Source of the DNA: an uncultured Ruaniaceae bacterium
Lineage (GTDB): Bacteria > Actinomycetota > Actinomycetes > Actinomycetales > Beutenbergiaceae
DNA: 5,412 bases
NCBI GenBank assembly: GCA_938004115.1
Contig: CALKWS010000424.1
Span: 1 to 5,412 of the forward strand
Direction: 5' to 3'
Both the position numbers and the translations under genes were made by a program. Below the pieces are notes generated by a model. That model made no database searches. It was not told the origin of the DNA and saw only the letters and a list, made by a program, of their open reading frames with translations. This document shows, one piece after another, positions 1 to 5,412 of the stretch. The stretch's first letter is position 1. Every line of letters starts with the position of its first letter.

Positions 1-1899
1 CGGCCGCTGCGCGAGGAACCCGCGGTGCGCCCACTGCTCGCGGTGCTGCGCACGGCCCTCGCCGGACAACTCGACCTGCCCACCGCCACAGAATTGCTCA
101 CCGGTCCGATCGGAGGCCTGGACACGGTGTCACTGCGGGCCCTGCGCCGGCACCTGCGCGCCACCGAGCGGCGCGACGGCGGAGGGCGCACGTCCGCGGA
201 CCTGCTGGTGGCGGTCCTCGACGACCCGGACACGGCCGCGGACCTGCCCCCGCGGCACCGGCGCGGCCCGGCGCGGGTGGCCCGCGTGCTGATGGCCGCC
301 CGCGAGGCCGCCGGTGCCCCCGACGCCACCGCGGAGACCGTGTTGTGGGCCGCCTGGGAAGCCACCGGGCTGGCCGAGACCTGGCAGCACCGCGCACTGG
401 CCGGGGGCACCGGAGCGGACCGGGCCGATGCCGACCTCGATGCCGTGCTGGCGCTGTTCCGGGCGGCCGAGCAGTTCGTGGACCGCACCGCGCACGCCTC
501 ACCGGGCGCGTTCGTGGAACACCTGGCCGCCCAGGACTTCCCCGCGGACACCCTGGCCGCCCGCGGCGTGGTGGAGGATGCCGTGGCCGTGCACACCGCC
601 GCGGGTGCGGCCGGGGGCCAGTGGGACCTGGTCGCCGTGGTGGGAGTGCAGGAGGACGTCTGGCCGGACCTGCGCATCCGCGACACGCTCCTGGGTGCCG
701 CCGACCTCTCCGACGTCGCCAGCGGCCGGGACGTGGCCGGTGAGGATGAGGCGGAACGGATGCGCCGCGCCCGCCGAGAGGTGGCGGACGGGGAGTTGCG
801 CGCCTTCGTCTCGGCCTGTTCCCGAGCCCGCCGGCTGCTGTACGTCACCGCGGTCCTGGATGAGGACGAACGGCCCTCGGTCTTCCTCGACCTGCTCAAC
901 CCCACCAGCGTGCACGAACCGGCCACCGTGCCACCGCCCCTGGACCTACGCGGCCTGGTCGGCCAACTGCGAGCGGCGCTGCGCCCGGTGCTCACCCGCC
1001 AGGCGCCGGCGCCGACGGCACAGCAGGTGGTACTGGCCTCGGAGGCGGCGGCGGTCCTGGCGCACCTGGCCGCCCACGGCGTGGACGGGGCCGATCCGGC
1101 GGAGTGGGGCGGATTGCACGCCCCGACCTCGGCGGCCGAACTCATCCCGCCCGCGCAGGTGCCCACCATCGGCCCCTCGGCCGTGGAGCAGGTCACCACC
1201 TGCCCGCTGCGGTGGGTACTCACCCGCCACGGCGGGCAGGACGGCCCGTCCGACGCCCAGCAGATCGGCATCCTCGTCCACGAGATCGCCGCTGAGCACC
1301 CGCACGGCGGCGCCGAACAGATGCTGGCGGAGCTCGACCGGAGGTGGCCGGACCTCGGTCTGGGCGACGGCTGGTCCGCCCGTGCCCTGCGCGGCCGTGC
1401 CGAGGCGATGATCACCCGGCTGGCCGGGTACGTGGCCGGCCGCCCGGGCCGGGTGGACACCGAGGTGGACTTCACCGCGGACCTGGAGGTGCTGCGCCTG
1501 CGCGGCCGGGTGGACCGGGTGGAACATCTCGACGACGGGCGCGTGCGGATCGTGGACCTGAAGACGAGTTCCACCGCGGTGTCCAAGGCGAAGGCGGAGA
1601 CGAACCCGCAACTAGGCGCCTACCAGGTCGCGGTCGACGCCGGTGCGTTCGGCCCGGTACGCAGCGGTGGTGCGGCCCTGGTGTACCTGGGGACATCGTC
1701 GAAGAACGCCTCGCTGCGCACGCAGGTGCCCCTGGCCGAGGCCGAGGACCCGCAATGGGCCCACCAGCAGTTGCGGGACGCCGCGCAGATCCTCACCTCC
1801 GGAACCTTCGAGGCCCGCCCGAACGAGGAGTGCCCCCGGTGCCCGGTACGCACCTCCTGCCCGGCCTTCCCCGCCGGGGCGAGAGTGGAGCCCGCATGA
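1..1899 (+). CDS. adnA: AdnA subunit of AdnAB helicase-nuclease, N-terminally cut by window edge
   Basis: The reading frame is open from base 1, so the true start lies upstream; 632 codons are visible, against roughly 1050 residues in mycobacterial AdnA. AdnA pairs with AdnB in the cytoplasm to resect DNA double-strand breaks before RecA recombination. The ATP-binding N-terminus (Walker A, motifs Ia and II) is outside the window. What remains starts in the motor region. Motif V is altered (HTAAGAAGGQWD, 592-627), followed by VGVQEDVWPDLR (637-672) and motif VI (ACSRAR, 814-831). The RecB-like nuclease follows: His at 1279, Asp at 1513 (GRVDRVE), Asp at 1555 and Lys at 1561 (VDLK), and QLGAY (Gln 1609, Tyr 1621). 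Cysteines at 1201, 1831, 1840 and 1858 form the iron-sulfur staple, C...CX2CX5C. The stop overlaps the adnB start. AddB/RecB-type nucleases are the alternative, but the directly following UvrD/RecB fusion identifies this as AdnA. Confidence 0.93.
   Translation, partial: RPLREEPAVRPLLAVLRTALAGQLDLPTATELLTGPIGGLDTVSLRALRRHLRATERRDGGGRTSADLLVAVLDDPDTAADLPPRHRRGPARVARVLMAAREAAGAPDATAETVLWAAWEATGLAETWQHRALAGGTGADRADADLDAVLALFRAAEQFVDRTAHASPGAFVEHLAAQDFPADTLAARGVVEDAVAVHTAAGAAGGQWDLVAVVGVQEDVWPDLRIRDTLLGAADLSDVASGRDVAGEDEAERMRRARREVADGELRAFVSACSRARRLLYVTAVLDEDERPSVFLDLLNPTSVHEPATVPPPLDLRGLVGQLRAALRPVLTRQAPAPTAQQVVLASEAAAVLAHLAAHGVDGADPAEWGGLHAPTSAAELIPPAQVPTIGPSAVEQVTTCPLRWVLTRHGGQDGPSDAQQIGILVHEIAAEHPHGGAEQMLAELDRRWPDLGLGDGWSARALRGRAEAMITRLAGYVAGRPGRVDTEVDFTADLEVLRLRGRVDRVEHLDDGRVRIVDLKTSSTAVSKAKAETNPQLGAYQVAVDAGAFGPVRSGGAALVYLGTSSKNASLRTQVPLAEAEDPQWAHQQLRDAAQILTSGTFEARPNEECPRCPVRTSCPAFPAGARVEPA
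1887..1890 (+). promoter_or_regulatory. Ribosome binding site of adnB (GGAG)
   Basis: GGAG sits inside the last codons of adnA, five bases before the ATG at 1896. That spacing suits a Shine-Dalgarno site and decides the adnB start, which shares the ATGA overlap with the adnA stop. This supports translational coupling of the two subunits. No separate promoter for adnB is evident. Confidence 0.7.
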
Positions 1900-4800
1900 G
1901 CACCCACACCGACATGGGCACCCGGACCGATCGGCCCGCACCGCGGACCCGGCACACCGCTGCCGAGATCGCCCGGTTCCTCGGGCAGCACCCACCCACG
2001 CAGGAACAGGCACGGGTGATCGAGGCGCCGCTGGAACCCCTGTTGGTGGTCGCCGGCGCCGGGTCGGGCAAGACCGAGACCATGGCGGCACGTGTGGTCT
2101 ACCTGGTGGCCAACGGCCTGGTGCCGCCCGGGGAGATCCTCGGTTTGACGTTCACCCGGAAGGCCGCCGCGGAGCTGTCCGATCGGATCCGCACCCGGCT
2201 GCACCAGCTCGCCGACGCGGGGGTGGGGCCCGGGATCGGCCTGGAGGACCAGCCCCGGATCGCCACCTACAACTCCTACGCCGCCGGGCTCCTCACCGAC
2301 CACGCGTTGCGGCTCGGGCTGGACCCCGACGCGCGGCTGATCAGCGATGCCGGCAGGTTCCAGCTCGCCGACCTGATCGTGCGGGACTGGCCGGGAGATC
2401 TGCACACGAACTACGCGGCCAGCACGGTGGTGGACGCCGTCACCTCGCTGGCCGCGGAGATGGCCGAACACGGTCTGGATCCCGCGCCGACCGCCCGGGA
2501 ACTGCGCGCGATGGCCCAGGACCTGCGCGACGTCCAGGGCCGGATGGTCAAGGAGGTCAGCGAGGTGGCCGACTCCCTGGACCTGCGCGCCGATCTGATG
2601 GACCTGGTCGCCGAGTTCCAGGACCGCAAGCTCCGCGACGGCGTCGTCGACTTCGCCGACCAGGTGCGCATGGCCGCCACGATCGCCCGCCAGGTCCCCC
2701 GGGTCGGGGCGGTGGAACGCTCCCGGTACCGGGTGGTGCTGCTCGATGAGTACCAGGACACCTCCGTCGCGCAGGTGCAGATGCTGCGGGCGCTGTTCGG
2801 CCAGGGACATCCGGTGACGGCGGTCGGCGACCCGAACCAGGCCATCTACGGCTGGCGGGGCGCCGCGGCCGGGACCCTGCTCTCCTTCCCCGAACAGTTC
2901 CCCGGCGCCGACGGCAGCCACTCGGCCGTTGCCCCGCTGAGCACCGCGTGGCGCAATGACCGGGCCATCCTCAGTGCCGCCAACCGGATCGCCGAGCCGT
3001 TGCGCACCGGCGCGGCCGCGAGCATGGTCCCCCCGCTGCGACCCTCGCCGGCCGCCGGCCAGGGCACCGTGCTCGCCCGATGCGCGGAGACGCTCGAGGA
3101 GGAGGCCGCCGTCATCGCGCAGTTGCTGAACGAGCACTGGTCCGGCGATCCGGACGCACCGCGGTCCGCTGCGGTGCTGTGCCGGAAACGCTCACAGTTT
3201 CCGCTGATCGAGGAAGCCCTCCTCGCTGCCGGACTGCCCTGCCAGGTGGTGGGACTGGGCGGACTGCTGGCCACCGCCGAGGTCGCCGACATCCGGGCCG
3301 CACTCACCGTCGCACACGACCCGGGCCGGGGCGATGCGATGATGCGGCTCCTCACCGGGCCCACCGTGCAGTTGGGGGCCGCCGACCTGGCCGTGCTGTC
3401 GGCCTGGTCCCAGGCCCAGACGCGCACCCGGCGGCCGGAGAAGGCCACGGAAGGACCGGAGGGGACGAACCTGCGACCGGACACCGAACAGGTGCTGGAG
3501 GATGAGGAACGTGCCAGCCTCGTGGAGGCGGTCGATCAACTGCCCCCCTCCTCCTGGACCGACCCCCGGGGACGCCGCCTGAGCGACGTCGGACGGCGCC
3601 GCCTGGAACGGCTCGCCGGGCAGATCCGGCAGGTCCGGGCGCTGACCTACCTGGACATGGCGGAGCTGGTGACGGCCACCGAACAGATCCTGAACCTCGA
3701 TATCGAGGTGCTCGCCCACGTGCCGGGATCGGTGGCCCACGCCCGCCGCAACCTGGACGCATTCACCCACGCCGCCGCGCAGTTCTCCGGGGGGTCGGAG
3801 GAACCCACCCTCGGGGCGTTCCTGTCCTACCTGGATGCGGTCGAGGAGGAGGAACGCGGCCTGGACCTGCTGGTGGCCGAACCGGATCCCACCGCGATCC
3901 AGATCATGACCGTTCACGCCGCCAAGGGACTGGAGTGGGACACCGTGGTGGTGGCCGGGATGAATACCCGCGACTTCCCCACGCTCGCACCGAACAAGGA
4001 CGGGGACTACGCACACCCCGGATGGCTCACCAACGTGCGCACGTTGCCCTACGGCATGCGAGGCGACCACGCCTGGCTGCCCCAGCTGCGGGCCGACGGC
4101 GCGACCACGGTGGAGGAGGTGCGCCAGGCGCGGAAGGACTTCTGCGGGGACGAAGGCGCCCGGCTCCTGGACGAGGAACGCCGCCTGGCGTACGTGGCGA
4201 TGACCCGTGCCCGGCACGTGCTGATCCTCACCGGGTGCTTCTGGGGCACTCGCAAGACCGTCTCGACCCCCTCGGTCTTCCTGCAGGCCCTGCTGACGGA
4301 CGGGCTGGCCGACACCGGGCCCGGGTGGCCGGCGGGGAGCGAACACGAGGAGAACCCGCGCACCGCGGTCCACCAGGTGGTCACCTGGCCCCGCCCGGCG
4401 CGGCTGGCGGCCGCCGCGTGGGAAAAACTCTGGTCACCCGACCGCGCGACCGCACCCGATGACGGCGAACCGGTGGTCACGACCACCGAGGCGGAGCAGT
4501 GGTGGGCCGAGGCCGAACTTCTCCTGGCGGAGCGCGAGTCGACCTCCCGGGCCCATCCGCCGATGCCCGACCATCTGTCCGCCTCCGCGATGGTCGAACT
4601 GGCGCGCGATCCGGGAACGTTCTGGCGTCATCGCCGCCGTCCCATACCGCGCCGGCCCAGCACCGCGGCACGCCGGGGAACGGCGTTCCACACCTGGGTG
4701 GAGCAGTACTTCGGAGCACGCACGCTGCTGGACTGGGAAGCGTTGCCCGGGGCGGACGACGAGGCACCCGACCAGGACCTGGTCGCACTCCAGGAGGCGT

Positions 4801-5150
4801 TCCTGGCCTCGGAGTGGGCCGCACGCACCCCGGTGGCGATCGAGGTGGACATCGAGACGCTGATCGGGGAGGTGGCGATCCGGTGCCGGATCGACGCCGT
4901 GTTCGCCACCGACACCGGGGTACACGTGGTGGACTGGAAGACCGGCAGCCCGCCGACCGACGCTGCCGCCCGGGAGGCCGCCCAGGTCCAGCTGGGGCTG
5001 TACCGGTTGGCATGGGCCAGGCTGCACCAGGTGCCGCTGAGCACGGTGCGGGCCTCCTTGCACTACGTTGCGCAGAACCGGACCGTGTCGGCCAAGGACA
5101 TCACCGAGGAGGAACTGCGGGCGCTGCTCGCCTCGACCTCGGCGCACTGA
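1896..5150 (+). CDS. adnB: AdnB subunit of AdnAB helicase-nuclease, complete
   Basis: AdnB is an SF1A (UvrD-like) DNA translocase fused to a RecB-family nuclease. In the mycobacterial AdnAB complex it is the leading 3'-to-5' motor and cuts the 3' strand. The 1084-residue product is close to mycobacterial AdnB in length (about 1100). Motifs in order: Q motif PTQEQ (34-38), Walker A AGAGSGKT (53-60), Ia LGLTFTRKAAAEL (82-94), II DEYQDT (284-289), III VGDPNQAIYGWRG (310-322), IV around W352-R353, V TVHAAKGLEWD (672-682), and VI with R771 and R773 in MTRAR. A charged stretch around 505-545 lies in the 2B-like region. The nuclease domain has H932, D1000 (CRIDAVF), D1013 and K1015 (VDWK) and Q1032/Y1036. 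There is no cysteine after C999, so no iron-sulfur cluster. The start at 1896 is chosen because it overlaps the adnA stop and has GGAG five bases upstream. The next in-frame Met (1914) has no such site, and the frame further upstream is only adnA's shadow. All active-site motifs look intact. Confidence 0.96.
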   Translation: MSTHTDMGTRTDRPAPRTRHTAAEIARFLGQHPPTQEQARVIEAPLEPLLVVAGAGSGKTETMAARVVYLVANGLVPPGEILGLTFTRKAAAELSDRIRTRLHQLADAGVGPGIGLEDQPRIATYNSYAAGLLTDHALRLGLDPDARLISDAGRFQLADLIVRDWPGDLHTNYAASTVVDAVTSLAAEMAEHGLDPAPTARELRAMAQDLRDVQGRMVKEVSEVADSLDLRADLMDLVAEFQDRKLRDGVVDFADQVRMAATIARQVPRVGAVERSRYRVVLLDEYQDTSVAQVQMLRALFGQGHPVTAVGDPNQAIYGWRGAAAGTLLSFPEQFPGADGSHSAVAPLSTAWRNDRAILSAANRIAEPLRTGAAASMVPPLRPSPAAGQGTVLARCAETLEEEAAVIAQLLNEHWSGDPDAPRSAAVLCRKRSQFPLIEEALLAAGLPCQVVGLGGLLATAEVADIRAALTVAHDPGRGDAMMRLLTGPTVQLGAADLAVLSAWSQAQTRTRRPEKATEGPEGTNLRPDTEQVLEDEERASLVEAVDQLPPSSWTDPRGRRLSDVGRRRLERLAGQIRQVRALTYLDMAELVTATEQILNLDIEVLAHVPGSVAHARRNLDAFTHAAAQFSGGSEEPTLGAFLSYLDAVEEEERGLDLLVAEPDPTAIQIMTVHAAKGLEWDTVVVAGMNTRDFPTLAPNKDGDYAHPGWLTNVRTLPYGMRGDHAWLPQLRADGATTVEEVRQARKDFCGDEGARLLDEERRLAYVAMTRARHVLILTGCFWGTRKTVSTPSVFLQALLTDGLADTGPGWPAGSEHEENPRTAVHQVVTWPRPARLAAAAWEKLWSPDRATAPDDGEPVVTTTEAEQWWAEAELLLAERESTSRAHPPMPDHLSASAMVELARDPGTFWRHRRRPIPRRPSTAARRGTAFHTWVEQYFGARTLLDWEALPGADDEAPDQDLVALQEAFLASEWAARTPVAIEVDIETLIGEVAIRCRIDAVFATDTGVHVVDWKTGSPPTDAAAREAAQVQLGLYRLAWARLHQVPLSTVRASLHYVAQNRTVSAKDITEEELRALLASTSAH

Positions 5151-5192
5151 GGGCCGGCGCCCCGGGCGCGTCAGCGGCTGACCGGCGGCACC
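5151..5192. terminator. Possible bidirectional terminator between convergent genes
   Basis: This short gap between two converging genes contains small inverted repeats. GCGCC/GGCGC (5157-5161 and 5165-5169) has a 3-base loop, and TCAG/CTGA (5171-5174 and 5178-5181) also has a 3-base loop. An outer GCCGG/CCGGC pair (5153-5157 and 5182-5186) could enclose both. There is no T-rich tract on either strand, so it is not a textbook intrinsic terminator. Short G+C-rich repeats also arise easily by chance in such a genome. The position is the main support. Confidence 0.25.
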
Positions 5193-5412
5193 CTAAGCGG
5201 AGGGGAGCTGCATCGTCGGGGAGTCGTCGCCACGGTCGGGGTCGGCGTGTACGTAGTCGGGTTCCGCCATGGGCGGGGCGAACTCCGCGGTGGCCGACTG
5301 GTCGGGCAGCACCGCGCGATCCGGGTCGCCGGCGGCGCCGGCCGGGCGTGCCGCTCCGGTGCCCGCGGCGAACGATTGCCCGTGCTCGGCGGGCATCTGG
5401 TCAGCGGACATC
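5193..5412 (-). CDS. C-terminal end of an unidentified protein with an Ala/Pro/Asp-rich disordered tail (partial)
   Basis: I do not recognise this gene. The frame runs from the right edge of the window to a TAG stop at 5195-5193. An ATG at 5411-5409 gives 72 residues, but it lies at the very edge, so no ribosome binding site can be checked and the gene may well continue upstream. Coding is supported by strong G/C at third codon positions, opposite to what a shadow frame would show, and by the compact convergent arrangement with adnB. The product is rich in Ala, Pro, Asp and Gly, has no hydrophobic segment, no cysteine and no recognisable fold, and ends in DSPTMQLPSA. It looks like an intrinsically disordered C-terminal tail of a larger protein. 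A small stand-alone acidic protein is the alternative. Confidence 0.55.
   Translation of the reverse strand, partial: MSADQMPAEHGQSFAAGTGAARPAGAAGDPDRAVLPDQSATAEFAPPMAEPDYVHADPDRGDDSPTMQLPSA

Noticed and set aside
314..1411. 365-codon plus-strand frame inside adnA
   Set aside because: The translation is Arg/Pro/Ser/Trp-rich, typical of a +1 shadow frame, while the overlapping AdnA frame carries conserved motifs throughout.
1344..1895. In-frame upstream extension of adnB to an ATG at 1344, giving a 1268-residue protein
   Set aside because: It overlaps the conserved AdnA nuclease domain in another frame, its translation is Gly/Arg/Pro-rich shadow sequence, and the ATG at 1896 has a well-placed ribosome binding site and the expected family length.
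1..1899. Reading adnA as starting at the GTG at position 25
   Set aside because: The frame is open to base 1 and the product would lack the whole ATP-binding N-terminus. The GTG is an internal valine codon of a gene cut by the window edge.
1620..3137. 505-codon minus-strand open frame opposite adnA/adnB
   Set aside because: Long antisense frames are common in very G+C-rich coding DNA. The translation has no recognisable motif and it lies fully opposite conserved helicase-nuclease sequence.
3400..3560. Charged, low-similarity stretch in AdnB (about residues 505-545) as a possible inserted domain
   Set aside because: Variable charged segments are normal in the 2B-like region of UvrD-family proteins, total length is typical, and base composition does not change.
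3192..4373. 393-codon minus-strand open frame opposite adnB
   Set aside because: It is a mirror of adnB codon bias, with Gly/His/Gln/Val-rich shadow composition and no domain, opposite helicase motif V and VI coding sequence.

Overview
This window holds most of a known double-strand-break resection machine, the actinobacterial AdnAB helicase-nuclease. The very high G+C content, strong G/C preference at third codon positions and the adnA-adnB gene pair all point to an actinomycete (Actinomycetota). I cannot place the genus from the sequence alone.

Layout: positions 1-1899 (+) are the 3' part of adnA, open at the left edge. Visible are the C-terminal part of its degenerate UvrD-like motor and a complete RecB-like nuclease domain with a four-cysteine iron-sulfur motif. 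The adnA stop overlaps the adnB start in an ATGA (1896-1899). A complete adnB (1896-5150, +, 1084 aa) follows, with all recognisable SF1A helicase motifs and a C-terminal PD-(D/E)XK nuclease domain. A 42-base gap (5151-5192) with small G+C-rich inverted repeats separates adnB from the end of a convergent gene on the minus strand (5193 to the right edge). Only an Ala/Pro/Asp-rich, probably disordered tail of that product can be read.

How the genes work together: AdnA and AdnB form a heterodimer that loads on DNA ends, unwinds them and cuts the strands, preparing 3' single strands for RecA. In the mycobacterial enzyme, AdnB is the motor tracking the 3' strand, and the AdnA nuclease, stapled by the iron-sulfur cluster, cleaves the 5' strand. 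The motifs here fit that division of labour: AdnB has intact ATPase motifs, AdnA has a degenerate motif V, and only AdnA has the Fe-S ligands.

I see no RNA gene, mobile element, CRISPR array or clearly undescribed system. The findings are refinements of a known system plus one unidentified gene end.
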